Positions 9,304-18,801 are shown, counted from the stretch's first letter. The stretch: 38,877 nucleotides of DNA from Gammaproteobacteria bacterium (GCA_014132595.1 BMAG01000025.1:1-38877); one strand, 5' to 3'. Notes: generated by a model from the letters alone, not told the origin. Numbers and translations: made by a program.

Positions 9304-9744
9304 ATGTACCTAAATACGCTACAGCCAGCGCCAGGTGCAAAAACGCCAGCTAAAAGACTCGGTCGTGGTATCGGTTCAGGCAAAGGTAAAACTTGTGGTA
9401 GAGGCCATAAAGGGCAAAGAGCTCGTGCAGGCGGATTTCATAAAGTTGGTTTTGAAGGCGGTCAGATGCCAATGCAGCGCCGTATGCCAAAATCAGGCTT
9501 CAGATCACAAAAAGCATTAAAAAACGCTGAAGTTCGTTTATCGGATTTAAATAAAATAACAGCTGAAGTTGTAGATCTTATTGCTTTGAAAGAAGCGGGA
9601 TTGATCAATAAAAACATTCAGAATGTTAAGATCATTTTGTCAGGCGAACTGGATGAGAAAAAAGCATTGGTCGTGCGAGGATTAGCTGTGACAGCGGGTG
9701 CACGTACCATTATTGAAGCGATGGGCGGAAAAGTTGAGGCTTAA
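9304..9744 (+). CDS. rplO: 50S ribosomal protein uL15
   Basis: This encodes uL15 (146 residues), a late 50S assembly protein. The glycine/arginine-rich N-terminal tail ([21 protein letters not shown]) and the [18 protein letters not shown] motif are textbook. The TAA stop directly abuts the secY ATG, the usual arrangement linking the ribosomal cluster to the translocon. Confidence 0.97.
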   Translation: MYLNTLQPAPGAKTPAKRLGRGIGSGKGKTCGRGHKGQRARAGGFHKVGFEGGQMPMQRRMPKSGFRSQKALKNAEVRLSDLNKITAEVVDLIALKEAGLINKNIQNVKIILSGELDEKKALVVRGLAVTAGARTIIEAMGGKVEA

Positions 9745-11073
9745 ATGGGAACAAACAATCGCGGTATAAATACTGCAAGTGCTGGGATAGCAGATTTAAA
9801 GCGTCGTTTATTGTTTGTACTGTTTGCTATTCTTGTATTTCGTATTGGATCTTATATTCCTGTACCAGGATTAAATCCACAACGGTTACAAGAATTATTT
9901 AATGCGCAACAAAACAATATTATTGGTTTGTTTAATATGTTTTCTGGTGGCGCCTTAATGCGATTTAGTTTATTCGCATTAGGAATTATGCCCTACATAT
10001 CAGCATCCATTATTATACAGTTGTTGACATTAGTTTCTCCGCAGTTGGCTGAGTTACGTAAAGAAGGTGAATCCGGGCAGCGTAAAATTAACAAATACAC
10101 CCGTTATGGAACACTGATATTATCAACGTTTCAGGCGGCTGGAGTGGCAAAAATGCTTGCGGCTCACGGTATCGCGCTAGATCCAGGGTTTTCATTCTAT
10201 TTTATAACCACGTTAACATTAGTGACAGGTACTTTGTTTTTGATGTGGTTAGGCGAGCAAGTGACAGAGCGCGGGATTGGTAATGGTATATCGCTTATCA
10301 TTTTCGCAGGTATTGTGGCAGGCTTGCCATCAGCAATGGCTAGAACACTGGAACAAGTAAGAGAAGGTCAGCTACAGATTGTCGTCTTATTACTGATTAT
10401 TGTTGCCGTTGCCGCTGTTGTGGGTTTTGTTGTGTTCGTTGAACGCGGACAACGTAGAATTACAATTAATTATGCGCGACGTATGCAAGGTGGAAATGTC
10501 TATTCCGCAAAGAGCAGTCATTTACCCTTAAAAATTAATATGGCGGGTGTTATCCCACCCATTTTTGCATCTAGCATCATTTTGCTTCCTGCAACACTTG
10601 CACAGTGGTTTGGACATGGCAAAGGAATGGCATGGTTGGGAGCATTAGGTGTTGCTTTACAAAATGGCCAGCCTTTGCATATGTTGTTATTTGCAGCAGC
10701 TATTATATTTTTCTGCTTTTTGTACACAGCATTGTTATTCAATCCTCGTGAAACAGCAGAAAATTTAAAAAAATCGGGTGCATTTATTCCTGGTATTAGA
10801 CCAGGTGAACATACAGCGAGCTATATTGATACTGTCATGACACGTCTTACCTTGGCAGGATCCATCTATGTCACTCTCGTCTGTTTATTGCCTGAGTTGA
10901 TGATATTAACCTGGAACGTACCTTTTTACTTTGGCGGTACGTCTCTGTTAATTATCGTGGTTGTTGTCATGGACTTTATGGCACAAGTACAAGCGCATAT
11001 TATGTCCTATCAGTACGAATCATTGCTGAAAAAGACAAATATACGAGGTGGTGGTTTAGGGTTATCGCGTTAA
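9745..11073 (+). CDS. secY: Protein translocase channel subunit SecY
   Basis: This encodes SecY (442 residues), the inner-membrane channel of the Sec system. It has ten hydrophobic segments, an N-terminal cytoplasmic stretch ending [11 protein letters not shown], the [15 protein letters not shown] second helix, the C4-C5 region with [14 protein letters not shown], and the [11 protein letters not shown] loop. It follows rplO with no gap. The giant minus-strand gene downstream in this window has a SecA-type motor but is not the housekeeping SecA partner of this channel. Confidence 0.97.
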   Translation: MGTNNRGINTASAGIADLKRRLLFVLFAILVFRIGSYIPVPGLNPQRLQELFNAQQNNIIGLFNMFSGGALMRFSLFALGIMPYISASIIIQLLTLVSPQLAELRKEGESGQRKINKYTRYGTLILSTFQAAGVAKMLAAHGIALDPGFSFYFITTLTLVTGTLFLMWLGEQVTERGIGNGISLIIFAGIVAGLPSAMARTLEQVREGQLQIVVLLLIIVAVAAVVGFVVFVERGQRRITINYARRMQGGNVYSAKSSHLPLKINMAGVIPPIFASSIILLPATLAQWFGHGKGMAWLGALGVALQNGQPLHMLLFAAAIIFFCFLYTALLFNPRETAENLKKSGAFIPGIRPGEHTASYIDTVMTRLTLAGSIYVTLVCLLPELMILTWNVPFYFGGTSLLIIVVVVMDFMAQVQAHIMSYQYESLLKKTNIRGGGLGLSR

Positions 11074-11085
11074 TTGGGGTGTTAT

Positions 11086-11199
11086 ATGAAAGTAGGTGCA
11101 TCAGTGAAGAAAATGTGTCGCAATTGCAAAATTGTGCGCAGAAGCCGTGTGGTTAGAGTCATTTGCAAAGAAAAAAAGCATAAGCAAAGACAAGGTTAA
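11086..11199 (+). CDS. rpmJ: 50S ribosomal protein bL36
   Basis: This is a 37-codon gene between secY and rpsM that short-ORF filters would miss. The product begins [17 protein letters not shown] and carries the zinc-binding set C11, C14, C27 and H32 that defines zinc-type bL36. GGGGTG just upstream can act as ribosome-binding site. Position after secY is universal for this gene. Confidence 0.95.
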   Translation: MKVGASVKKMCRNCKIVRRSRVVRVICKEKKHKQRQG

Positions 11200-11216
11200 T
11201 TAAGTTGATTACTGTG

Positions 11217-11245
11217 TTGCTTTTTTATCAGTAGGATATTAAACT
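11217..11245 (+). promoter_or_regulatory. Possible alpha-operon promoter upstream of rpsM
   Basis: In the 100-base gap before rpsM, TTGCTT at 11217-11222 is followed, after 17 bases, by TAAACT at 11240-11245 and then by the GC-rich GACCGCC. The match to consensus is moderate. The GC-rich discriminator parallels those after the rplB and rplN candidates, which is the main reason to list it. Confidence 0.35.
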
Positions 11246-11299
11246 GACCGCCATTTTGAGTTATGCAAATATTGAAATTAGAGTAGTAGGAGTGTTTTG

Positions 11300-11656
11300 A
11301 TGGCAGCCCGTATTGCAGGCGTAAATATACCAGTACAGAAACATATAGTCATTGGGCTTACCGCCATTTATGGTGTTGGGCGTAAGCGTGCTAGTCAAAT
11401 CTGTGCGGCAGCAAGAGTAAATCCGCAAACAAAAGGAAAAGAGCTTTCAGAAGCTGAATTAGAAAGTTTGCGTAATGAAATAGCTAAGATCAAAGTCGAA
11501 GGCGACTTGCGTCGTGATGTTTCAATGAATATCAAGCGCTTAGTAGAGCTTGGTTCATATCGCGGAACAAGACATCGTCGTGGTTTACCGGTTCGTGGAC
11601 AACGTACACGCACAAATGCACGTACACGAAAAGGTAAGCGTAAAGGCAAAGTTTAA
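11300..11656 (+). CDS. rpsM: 30S ribosomal protein uS13
   Basis: This encodes uS13 (118 residues) of the 30S head, which contacts P-site tRNA and the B1 intersubunit bridges. [11 protein letters not shown], the [11 protein letters not shown] helix-hairpin and the [24 protein letters not shown] tail are diagnostic. I chose the ATG at 11300, preceded by TAGGAG, over a TTG one codon upstream. It is the first gene of the alpha segment. Confidence 0.96.
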   Translation: MAARIAGVNIPVQKHIVIGLTAIYGVGRKRASQICAAARVNPQTKGKELSEAELESLRNEIAKIKVEGDLRRDVSMNIKRLVELGSYRGTRHRRGLPVRGQRTRTNARTRKGKRKGKV

Positions 11657-11699
11657 GTTAACTGTTTGATATTTAAGTAATTTAGGAAACTATATTCAA

Positions 11700-12212
11700 A
11701 TGACAGAACAACAGATAAAAGAAGCTAAGGCAGCGACGAAGGGCTCAAAAATCCCTACTGCAGCTGCTGAGACGACTGGAGATGAAGATTCAGGATCTAA
11801 AACAGGTTCTTCAACTTCCGGCACTGCTGCGCCTGCAAAAGGGCGTAGAAAAGTTAAGAAATCCGTTTTTGATGGCGTTGTTCATATACGCGCTTCATTT
11901 AATAATACAATTGTCACGATTACTGATGTCCAAGGTAATGCAGTAGCATGGTCAAGTGCGGCTAGCTGCGGTTACCGTGGTTCACGTAAATCTACGCCCT
12001 ATGCAGCTGGTGAAGCAGGTACTAAAGCCGCATTAGTCGCGATAGAAAACTTTGGCATGAAAAATGTACATGTCCGAGTCAAAGGTCCAGGTCCTGGTAG
12101 AGAGTCTGCAATTAGATCATTACATGCAGCAGGATTAAAGATTTTGTCAATTACAGACGCGACAGGTATACCATTCAATGGTTGCCGTGATCCGAAAAAA
12201 CGTAGAGTGTAG
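11700..12212 (+). CDS. rpsK: 30S ribosomal protein uS11 with long N-terminal extension
   Basis: This encodes uS11 of the 30S platform. The body from about residue 50 ([20 protein letters not shown] through [10 protein letters not shown]) is a complete, canonical protein of about 125 residues. It is preceded by roughly 40 extra residues rich in Thr, Ser, Gly, Ala and Lys, predicted disordered. No internal start (ATG, GTG or TTG) lies in the right place to trim this off, and the next methionine is far inside the core, so the extension appears to be translated. The ribosome-binding site AGGA lies rather far from ATG 11700. Confidence 0.95.
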   Translation: MTEQQIKEAKAATKGSKIPTAAAETTGDEDSGSKTGSSTSGTAAPAKGRRKVKKSVFDGVVHIRASFNNTIVTITDVQGNAVAWSSAASCGYRGSRKSTPYAAGEAGTKAALVAIENFGMKNVHVRVKGPGPGRESAIRSLHAAGLKILSITDATGIPFNGCRDPKKRRV

Positions 12213-12227
12213 TGTAGGAGAAAGTTG

Positions 12228-12860
12228 ATGGCTAGTCATCGTAGCCCAAGGGCTAAACGTAGATGTAAGTATTCACGCAGAGAAAAAGAGGATCTCTCTT
12301 TAACTAGCGGAGTTCGTTCTTTAGACTCTAAATGTAAGTTAGATACAGCACCTGGTGTTCATGGTGCAAGACGTGGTCGTGAAACAGAATATGGTTTGCA
12401 ATTACGTGAAAAGCAAAAAGTACGTCGCACCTACGGTGTTATGGAACGTCCATTTGTTAACTACTTCAAAAAAGCTGCTCGTTTGAAGGGTTCTACAGGT
12501 GAAAATCTGTTGAAACTCTTAGAAAGCAGATTAGATAACGTTGTCTACAAAATGGGGTTTGCAGCTACTCGAGCGATGGCTCGGCAGTTAGTGAATCACT
12601 GTGCTGTTCTTGTGAATGGTAAAGTTGTTAATATACCATCTTACTCTGTAGCAGTGGGTGATGTCATTAGCCTTAAAGATAGCGCTAAGCAACAGTTACG
12701 TGTTCAAAATGCACTTGCTTTAGCGCAAGCTAGACCAAGCTGCAGCTGGTTAGAGGTGGACGCGTCTGAATTCAAAGGTACTTTTAAACAAATGCCTGAG
12801 AGATCAGATTTGCCTCCTAGTATTAATGAGAAGCTCATTGTAGAGCTTTATTCTAAGTAA
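12228..12860 (+). CDS. rpsD: 30S ribosomal protein uS4
   Basis: This encodes uS4 (210 residues), a primary 16S binder and, in E. coli, the alpha operon repressor. Canonical segments include [25 protein letters not shown], the S4 RNA-binding domain with [13 protein letters not shown], and the KLIVELYSK end. ATG 12228, after AGGAGA, is preferred to the TTG one codon earlier. It sits between rpsK and rpoA in alpha-operon order. Confidence 0.97.
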   Translation: MASHRSPRAKRRCKYSRREKEDLSLTSGVRSLDSKCKLDTAPGVHGARRGRETEYGLQLREKQKVRRTYGVMERPFVNYFKKAARLKGSTGENLLKLLESRLDNVVYKMGFAATRAMARQLVNHCAVLVNGKVVNIPSYSVAVGDVISLKDSAKQQLRVQNALALAQARPSCSWLEVDASEFKGTFKQMPERSDLPPSINEKLIVELYSK

Positions 12861-12885
12861 TTATTAAATATTATGAGGTTATTTC

Positions 12886-13878
12886 ATGCAGAATAATCCA
12901 TATGAGTTTTTGACTCCGCGCGAAATTGCTGTCGAAACCATATCACCATTTCGTGCCAGAGTCACATTGGAGCCTTTAGAGTTAGGTTATGGGCATACAT
13001 TAGGAACAACATTACGAAGAATTCTACTTTCGTCTATGCCTGGTGCTGCTATCGTAGAAGCTAAAATTGATGGTGTATTACACGAGTACGGTACTATACC
13101 TGGTGTACAAGAAGATGTTATTGAGATTTTGATGAATCTTAAGAACGTTTCTATTAAATTGTTGGGCCGTGAAGAAGTCACATTGAAACTTAGCAAGAAA
13201 GGTCCAGGACCTGTGCTTGCGGGTGATATTCAATTGGAACACGATACACAGATCATTAACCCAGAGCTTGTTATAGCGCATTTGAATGAAACAACTGAGC
13301 TAAACATGACTCTTAAAGTACAATTAGGACGCGGTTATAAAACTGCTACTATTCGTGGTCGTGATTTAGAAGAAGAAAAAGTCGCAATTGGTGTTCTGCA
13401 TTTAGATGCAAGCTTCAGCCCAGTGCGTCGAGTCAGTTATTCTGTAGAAAGTGCGCGTGTAGAACAGCGTACTAACTTGGATAAATTAGTGATTGATCTT
13501 GAAACAAATGGGACATTAGATCCTGAAGAAGCGATTCGTCGTACAGCAACGATATTGCAACAACAGCTCGCTCCGTTTGTTGATTTAAGATCTTCACCTA
13601 TGTTGAAAGAAAGTGCTGATTTACAATCGGTTAATCCGATATTCATGCGTCCAGTGGATGATCTTGAATTAACTGTACGATCGGCTAACTGTCTGAAAGC
13701 AGAAAGTATCTTTTTTATTGGTGATTTAGTACAACGCAGTGAAACAGATTTACTAAAAACACCTAATTTAGGTAAAAAATCGCTGACAGAAATTAAAAAT
13801 GTATTGGCTACTCATGGACTTTCCTTAGGTACCCGGTTAGAACATTGGCAATCAGTCAATCATAAAGATAAAGAGTAG
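12886..13878 (+). CDS. rpoA: RNA polymerase alpha subunit
   Basis: This encodes alpha (330 residues, E. coli 329). The N-terminal dimerisation domain has [21 protein letters not shown] flexible linker precedes the C-terminal domain near residue 245, which retains the DNA- and activator-contact segment [13 protein letters not shown] and the [13 protein letters not shown] helix-hairpin-helix. TATGAGG upstream is the likely ribosome-binding site. An intact C-terminal domain means UP-element and class I activator contacts should work as in E. coli. Confidence 0.98.
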   Translation: MQNNPYEFLTPREIAVETISPFRARVTLEPLELGYGHTLGTTLRRILLSSMPGAAIVEAKIDGVLHEYGTIPGVQEDVIEILMNLKNVSIKLLGREEVTLKLSKKGPGPVLAGDIQLEHDTQIINPELVIAHLNETTELNMTLKVQLGRGYKTATIRGRDLEEEKVAIGVLHLDASFSPVRRVSYSVESARVEQRTNLDKLVIDLETNGTLDPEEAIRRTATILQQQLAPFVDLRSSPMLKESADLQSVNPIFMRPVDDLELTVRSANCLKAESIFFIGDLVQRSETDLLKTPNLGKKSLTEIKNVLATHGLSLGTRLEHWQSVNHKDKE

Positions 13879-13889
13879 GAAGGTTTTTT

Positions 13890-14267
13890 ATGCGTCATCG
13901 ACATAGTGGTAGATATTTTGGCCGTAATAGCAGTCATCGTAAAGCCATGTTTAAAAACATGATGGTTTCTTTGCTGAAACATGAAATGATTACAACAACG
14001 GTTGCTAAAGCGAAAGAATTAAGAGGCTATATTGAACCTCTGATTACTATGGCTAAATCAGATAGCGTGCATCATCGTCGTATTGCATTTGCACGTTTAC
14101 GAGATAGAGAAATGGTAACCAAGTTGTTTAATGAACTGGCTCCCCATTTTATGACACGTCCAGGTGGTTATCTGCGTGTGTTGAAGTGTGGTAATCGTAA
14201 AGGTGATTCAGCTCCTATGGCGATTATTGAGCTTGTTGGTCGTGAAAAGTCTGAAGCTGCTGCATAG
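13890..14267 (+). CDS. rplQ: 50S ribosomal protein bL17
   Basis: This encodes bL17 (125 residues), near the tunnel exit. [21 protein letters not shown] and the [22 protein letters not shown] helix match the family. It ends the ribosomal cluster. It follows rpoA by eleven bases and is followed by a 357-base gap with a hairpin. Confidence 0.97.
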   Translation: MRHRHSGRYFGRNSSHRKAMFKNMMVSLLKHEMITTTVAKAKELRGYIEPLITMAKSDSVHHRRIAFARLRDREMVTKLFNELAPHFMTRPGGYLRVLKCGNRKGDSAPMAIIELVGREKSEAAA

Positions 14268-14293
14268 TCGCTTTAGTCTATTTAAATTTTAGC

Positions 14294-14321
14294 GTCCCTT
14301 TTCGTGTCTTCGATAAGGGAC
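14294..14321 (+). terminator. Hairpin after rplQ, possible cluster end
   Basis: GTCCCTT at 14294-14300 is complementary to AAGGGAC at 14315-14321, with a 14-base loop, 27 bases after the rplQ stop. There is no U tract, so it may be a Rho-assisted or 3'-end stabilising structure. The rest of the 14268-14624 gap holds only the ribD promoter; no riboswitch or tRNA was recognised. Confidence 0.4.
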
Positions 14322-14561
14322 TGCATCCTCAGACAGCGCATGTTAAAAACACGTTGTAAATACATCCCTGTACGCTCTGATTTTTCATTCATGCAAAATA
14401 AGGTTTTTAAAATGCCCTGTTTGCGGATGTAATCTTTCTTACAATCTCATACATTTGTAATTGAAGTGAATTCTGATATCTCCCCTCGTGAGCGTTGGTA
14501 GATTTTGACCTGGATTAATTTTGTAAAAAAATACAGATTAACTTCTCTTCATTAAAAGTTT

Positions 14562-14590
14562 TTGACATTTCAAGTAACATGAAATACTAA
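14562..14590 (+). promoter_or_regulatory. Promoter upstream of ribD
   Basis: A perfect -35 TTGACA at 14562-14567 is followed after 17 bases by TACTAA at 14585-14590, a fair -10. The predicted start near 14597 leaves a leader of under 30 bases. That is too short for an FMN riboswitch, so riboflavin genes here are probably not FMN-riboswitch controlled. Confidence 0.65.
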
Positions 14591-14624
14591 TGATGATTAT
14601 GAAGTTTGAATAATAAGGATTAAA

Positions 14625-15698
14625 ATGCCAAGCAATCAGGATAATGTTTATTTATCTCAAGCACTTGATCTTGCCAAGATTCGACGTGGTTTTTGTTCAC
14701 CGAATCCTTCCGTCGGTGCTGTCATTGTAAAAGAGGGTAACATTCTATCAACAGGCTATCACTTTGCTGCGAGCTCGCCCCACGCGGAAGTCGATGCATT
14801 AAAAAAGTTATCCTCATCAGATGTTGAAGGTGCGACGATATATGTTACGTTGGAACCCTGTTCTCATTTTGGGAGAACGCCGCCTTGCACAGATGCTTTA
14901 ATTAAAAGCGGCATTAAACGTGTGGTTTATGGTTATTCTGATCCAAATCCTAACGTGGCTGGAAAAGGAGCTGCTTTATTACAAGCGAGAGGAATTCAAT
15001 GTGAGCATGTTCCATTGCCCACGATTAATGCGTTCTATGAAAGTTATACGCATTGGTTAAGAACAAAAGAACCTTTCATTACCGCAAAAATTGCTTTAAC
15101 GCTGGATGGTAAGATTGCCGGCAAGGAAGGTGAGCGTATTCAGATTACTGGAAAGGCGCTCCAAGAATTGACGCATGCTTCTCGTAAAGCGGCAGATGCC
15201 ATTTTAACTACGGTTAAAACCATTTTGCATGACGATCCTCAGTTAAACGTACGTCAGGAGAACGAGACTATTGCTAAACCGATTTATATCCTCGATAGTG
15301 AACTTAATCTTCCCTTTACAGCAACGCTTTTTAAAACTGCAAAATCATTGGTAGTATTTCATGGAAAGCTAGCGGATCTGACTCGTCAAAAAGAAATGAC
15401 AGATCGCGGTGTTCGATGTGTTGCCGTTGAGAAAAATGAATATGGCCTGGATTTAAAACAAGTCATTCAGCAAGTGGGCCAGGATGGAATTCAAGATCTT
15501 TGGATTGAGGCAGGCGGTGAATGTTTTTCTGCTTTTCTCAAACAAAAATTATTACAACGTGCTTTTATTTATGTTGCCCCGTGCTGGTTAGGTGAGGGTC
15601 AGTCGGCTTTTGGAAAAGAGATGGCATTTCATTTTCATAGCGCTGAAATTCAATGGAAGCAGTTCGGAATGGATGCGTTATGCGACATTCGTTGGTAG
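14625..15698 (+). CDS. ribD: Bifunctional riboflavin deaminase/reductase RibD
   Basis: RibD performs the second and third steps of riboflavin synthesis: deamination of the pyrimidine ring, then NADPH reduction of the ribosyl side chain. The N-terminal zinc deaminase domain shows H53-A-E55 and PCSHFGRTPPC with C79 and C88 as zinc ligands. The reductase domain runs from about residue 148 (ITAKIALTLDGKIAG) to the end. The length of 357 is normal. AAGGA lies upstream of ATG 14625. ribH follows directly, whereas ribE and ribBA, commonly between them, are missing. Confidence 0.96.
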   Translation: MPSNQDNVYLSQALDLAKIRRGFCSPNPSVGAVIVKEGNILSTGYHFAASSPHAEVDALKKLSSSDVEGATIYVTLEPCSHFGRTPPCTDALIKSGIKRVVYGYSDPNPNVAGKGAALLQARGIQCEHVPLPTINAFYESYTHWLRTKEPFITAKIALTLDGKIAGKEGERIQITGKALQELTHASRKAADAILTTVKTILHDDPQLNVRQENETIAKPIYILDSELNLPFTATLFKTAKSLVVFHGKLADLTRQKEMTDRGVRCVAVEKNEYGLDLKQVIQQVGQDGIQDLWIEAGGECFSAFLKQKLLQRAFIYVAPCWLGEGQSAFGKEMAFHFHSAEIQWKQFGMDALCDIRW

Positions 15699-15737
15699 AC
15701 TATGGGGTTTTATGGCTATAGTTTAAGAGAACAAAAC

Positions 15738-16199
15738 ATGAAAATCCTAAACGTTCAAGAGATTCCGGGTTGTTTTAATGTTGCAATCGTCATTAGTCGT
15801 TTTAATCAGGATGTGACACAAAAACTCTATGAAGGTGCCATTCAACGATTACAGGAGTTAAATTTTAAGCCGCAACAAATCACGGTCATGTGGGTTCCGG
15901 GTGCGATTGAAATTCCTATTGCTGCACAGCAATTAGCAAAAACAGGTCGTTTTGAGGCGATTATTACTCTCGGCGCTGTGATTTTAGGAGAGACTAAACA
16001 TTTTGATTATGTTTGCCAACAAGTCAGCCAAGGCTGTCAACACGTCGCTCTTTCTCATAATATTCCTGTCATTTTTGGTATTCTGACGGTGGATACCGAG
16101 GAGCAAGCCATGGATAGAGTGGGTGGTGCTCATGGGCACAAAGGCCGTTACTCTGTGGATGCTGCTTATGAATTAGTTTCCGCTTTACGACAACTATAG
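15738..16199 (+). CDS. ribH: 6,7-dimethyl-8-ribityllumazine synthase
   Basis: Lumazine synthase joins the RibD product with dihydroxybutanone phosphate in the penultimate riboflavin step. ISRFN near residue 20, VPGAIEIP and GAVILGETKHFDYV with catalytic-site H88 are present, as is GGAHGHKG near the end. I chose ATG 15738, which has TAAGAGA seven bases upstream and matches the family N-terminus; an in-frame ATG at 15702 would add twelve unsupported residues. Product 153 residues. Its substrate-supplying ribB and product-using ribE must lie elsewhere. Confidence 0.93.
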   Translation: MKILNVQEIPGCFNVAIVISRFNQDVTQKLYEGAIQRLQELNFKPQQITVMWVPGAIEIPIAAQQLAKTGRFEAIITLGAVILGETKHFDYVCQQVSQGCQHVALSHNIPVIFGILTVDTEEQAMDRVGGAHGHKGRYSVDAAYELVSALRQL

Positions 16200-16210
16200 G
16201 GAGATCTCGC

Positions 16211-16693
16211 ATGCCTTCATTCGATGTTGTTTCAAAAGTCGATAATCATGAAATCACTAATGCAATCGATCAGGCAAATCGTGAAATTAGTACTCGTTTT
16301 GACCTTAAGGGTACAAATACTCGTTTAGAATTATCTAAAAATACCATTACGATCATTGCTCCGACAGATTTTCAATTAAAACAAGTGGACGAAATTATGC
16401 GAAATAAATTAGCGAAGCGTAATGTGGATACACGTTCACTGGATTATAAACCTGCTGAAATTAAACTTAATGAGGCAACACAAGTAGTCGATGTCAAACA
16501 AGGATTAGATGCTGAAACAGCAAAAAAAGTGGTAAAAAGTATTAAAGAAGCGAATTTAAAAGTGCAGGCGGCAATACAAGGTGATCAAGTCCGAGTAACG
16601 GGTAAAAAACGAGATGATTTACAAGCTACAATCGCCTATTTACGCGAAGCGAAATTAAATTTACCATTACAATTTGAAAATTTTAGGGATTAG
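16211..16693 (+). CDS. yajQ: YajQ family nucleotide-binding protein
   Basis: This is a 160-residue cytoplasmic YajQ protein with two ferredoxin-like alpha/beta domains. The MPSFDVVSKVD start, the EISTRFDLKG motif and the VRVTGKKRDDLQ segment are highly conserved. Family members bind nucleic acid or nucleotides, and some bind cyclic di-GMP. GGGAG upstream supports the ATG. It sits between ribH and minC, transcribed with them; a functional link is not evident. Confidence 0.95.
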   Translation: MPSFDVVSKVDNHEITNAIDQANREISTRFDLKGTNTRLELSKNTITIIAPTDFQLKQVDEIMRNKLAKRNVDTRSLDYKPAEIKLNEATQVVDVKQGLDAETAKKVVKSIKEANLKVQAAIQGDQVRVTGKKRDDLQATIAYLREAKLNLPLQFENFRD

Positions 16694-16697
16694 CAGG

Positions 16698-17408
16698 ATG
16701 ACAGTGAGTGGGGTAGCCATAGACCAAAATACATGCTTTCAATTTAAAGCTAATTTTTTACCATGTACCGTTCTGCAAGTGATGCGTTACGATTGGGAAG
16801 CTCTTGAGCAGCAGTTACTCAATACGATTCGTAATGCGCCTCCTTTTTTTAGCGATCTTCCTGTGATTATTGATTTAGATAAAATTAAATCATTAGGGCC
16901 TTTGAATTTTGTTAAATTAAAAGAACTGTTGGTAGCGAATAAAATGATACCGATTGGCGTGCGAGGCGGAAATGAAGAGCAGCATCTTGCTGCAAACGCG
17001 GCAGGGTTGCCAACACTTTCGGCGGGTAAATTGAGTGTCGCTGAAACTAAACCGCAAAAGAAAGAAGAACCCGTTGTTCGTTTAACGAAACTTGTCACAA
17101 CACCGATTCGTTCCGGTATGCAAGTCTATGCGAAGGAAAGTGATTTAATTGTGACAGCAGCAGTCAGTCAAGGCGCTGAATTGCTAGCAGATGGAAATAT
17201 CCATGTTTATGGCTCATTGCGAGGTAGAGTACTGGCGGGTGTTCAGGGTAATTTGCAAGCGAGAATCTATTGTAGAACATTAGATGCTGAACTTGTTTCT
17301 ATTGCAGGCTATTATCTGACAAAAGAGGATATGCTTCACTCCCCATTGGGTGATGGAATGAAGCAAATTTATTTGGAAAACGAACAAGTACGTATTAGTG
17401 TTTTATAG
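16698..17408 (+). CDS. minC: Septum site-determining protein MinC
   Basis: MinC blocks FtsZ polymerisation away from midcell and is recruited to the membrane by MinD. The N-terminal domain (residues about 1-105) is followed by a linker and a C-terminal beta-helix with IRSGMQVYAKESDLIV, GSLRGRVLAGVQGN and the MinD-contact region around RIYCRTLDAELVSIAG. I chose ATG 16698 over an upstream TTG inside yajQ; the product is 236 residues. A small hairpin separates it from minD. Confidence 0.94.
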   Translation: MTVSGVAIDQNTCFQFKANFLPCTVLQVMRYDWEALEQQLLNTIRNAPPFFSDLPVIIDLDKIKSLGPLNFVKLKELLVANKMIPIGVRGGNEEQHLAANAAGLPTLSAGKLSVAETKPQKKEEPVVRLTKLVTTPIRSGMQVYAKESDLIVTAAVSQGAELLADGNIHVYGSLRGRVLAGVQGNLQARIYCRTLDAELVSIAGYYLTKEDMLHSPLGDGMKQIYLENEQVRISVL

Positions 17409-17413
17409 AAGGT

Positions 17414-17432
17414 CAGCGGTCAACGCTGTTTT
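17414..17432 (+). promoter_or_regulatory. Small hairpin with short T run between minC and minD
   Basis: CAGCG at 17414-17418 pairs with CGCTG at 17424-17428 across a five-base loop, followed by four T. It is too weak for efficient termination but could attenuate minC relative to minDE. Confidence 0.3.
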
Positions 17433-17465
17433 ATAACTCAGGTTAACTTAATGAAGGAACAAACA

Positions 17466-18290
17466 GTGACTAAGATTATTGTAATAACATCTGGGAAAGG
17501 GGGCGTAGGAAAAACGACGACGAGCGCATCTTTTGCTGTCGGGCTTGCTAGCCGCGGTTTTAAAACAGCCGTTATTGATTTTGATATCGGATTGCGTAAC
17601 CTCGATTTAATCATGGGTTGTGAACGTCGTGTCGTTTATGATTTTGTGAATGTGATTCGTGGTGAGGCTAATTTAAATCAGGCTTTGATTCGTGATAAGC
17701 ATATTAAAGATTTGTTTATTCTGCCTGCATCACAAACGCGTGATAAAGATGCACTGACGCTGGAGGGTGTATCCACTGTCCTTGATGAATTATCTAAAAC
17801 ATTTGATTATATCGTTTGTGATTCGCCTGCAGGTATTGAACGTGGCGCTCAGTTAGCCATGTATTTTGCAGACAGCGCAATTGTTGTGACGAATCCTGAA
17901 GTTTCATCGGTGCGTGATTCCGACCGTATGTTGGGATTATTATCCAGTAAAACAAGACGGGCAGAAGAAGGACGTGAACCTTTAACAGAACATTTGTTAT
18001 TAACACGTTATTCGCCTAAGCGTGTTGCTCGTGGAGATATGTTAAGTTTATCAGACGTCAATGAAATTCTAGCGATTCCATTATTGGGTGTTATACCTGA
18101 ATCTCAAGCAGTTCTACGTGCTTCAAACTCGGGTGATCCTGTGATTTTAGATAAAGAAAGCGATGCAGGCCAGGCTTATATGGATGCAGTGGGACGATTC
18201 TTAGGTGAAAATATTCCACACCGGTTTATAGAAGAAAAGGGCAATTGGTTAAAGCGTTTGCTTAACTTTAAGGAGAAAGAGACTGTATGA
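17466..18290 (+). CDS. minD: Septum site-determining ATPase MinD
   Basis: MinD is the membrane-cycling ATPase that recruits MinC and is released by MinE. The deviant Walker A GKGGVGKTT, the DFDIGLRNLD switch and the CDSPAGIERGA segment are intact. A C-terminal amphipathic helix (NWLKRLLNF) provides membrane targeting. I chose GTG 17466, which puts the product at the family N-terminus and has AAGGA seven bases upstream. An ATG at 17451 would add five residues but has no ribosome-binding site. The stop overlaps minE by four bases. Confidence 0.95.
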   Translation: MTKIIVITSGKGGVGKTTTSASFAVGLASRGFKTAVIDFDIGLRNLDLIMGCERRVVYDFVNVIRGEANLNQALIRDKHIKDLFILPASQTRDKDALTLEGVSTVLDELSKTFDYIVCDSPAGIERGAQLAMYFADSAIVVTNPEVSSVRDSDRMLGLLSSKTRRAEEGREPLTEHLLLTRYSPKRVARGDMLSLSDVNEILAIPLLGVIPESQAVLRASNSGDPVILDKESDAGQAYMDAVGRFLGENIPHRFIEEKGNWLKRLLNFKEKETV

Positions 18291-18559
18291 GCATAGCAAA
18301 CAAAATTACAAGAATTTTAGATTATTTAAAACGCCCAGAAAAAACTTCGCATTTTGCGAAAGAACGTTTACAAATTATTATTGCGCATGAACGTGGGATG
18401 CGTGATAAACCAGATTATTTAACAGCTTTGCAAAGAGATTTAGTGGATGTGATTGCCAAGTATGTTGCGATTGATAAAGAGGCGGTGAAAGTAGATTTGG
18501 AACGTAAGGAAGGATTTTCAGTTTTGGAATTGAATGTGACGTTGCCGGATGGGCTTTAG
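18287..18559 (+). CDS. minE: Cell division topological specificity factor MinE
   Basis: MinE (90 residues) stimulates MinD ATPase and drives pole-to-pole oscillation. The contact helix segment HFAKERLQIIIAHER and the C-terminal dimerisation part ending FSVLELNVTLPDG are canonical. It overlaps minD by four bases, completing minCDE. A 655-base stretch without a supported protein gene follows. Confidence 0.96.
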   Translation: MSIANKITRILDYLKRPEKTSHFAKERLQIIIAHERGMRDKPDYLTALQRDLVDVIAKYVAIDKEAVKVDLERKEGFSVLELNVTLPDGL

Positions 18560-18631
18560 TCTCTAAGGCTCATGAAGCATAATTAATCATTTATATTTCA
18601 CAGAAACTCTCAACAATGTTATTCCCGTGGG

Positions 18632-18716
18632 TGGCAGGCTTGTTAAATACCGCCGTCATCGCTGTAAAGGTTGCATCATTCGTTGATACGCAAAGCACCC
18701 CTCGTAGGGTTCCTTC
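18632..18716 (+). repeat. Dispersed repeat, copy 1
   Basis: This non-coding stretch resembles 35658-35743. Both begin TGGCAG, continue through CCGTC and TGTAA-AGGTT-like segments, share the 14-base CGTTGATACGCAAA, and end GGGTTC-xTTC. The divergence suggests an old repeat family. An open frame of 70 codons across it has no ribosome-binding site and no recognisable protein, and is not called. No mobility gene is associated. Confidence 0.55.
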
Positions 18717-18801
18717 TTCCGAAGAGAAGGTGGGGAAGGAGGAAATTGAATGCCATTTTCTTTTTCTCGTGATTCAGCAACGTTTTATGTATCAACGAAT
18801 G
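18677..18801 (+). repeat. 13-bp inverted repeat pair
   Basis: CATTCGTTGATAC at 18677-18689 is the exact reverse complement of GTATCAACGAATG at 18789-18801. The pair encloses 99 bases, and the left arm contains the shared core of the dispersed repeat. Terminal inverted repeats around a short non-coding body are typical of small non-autonomous elements, but no flanking target duplication is evident. Confidence 0.45.

Noticed and set aside
14268-14624. FMN riboswitch upstream of ribD
   Set aside because: The expected conserved FMN aptamer segments are not present, and the best promoter leaves a leader of under 30 bases.
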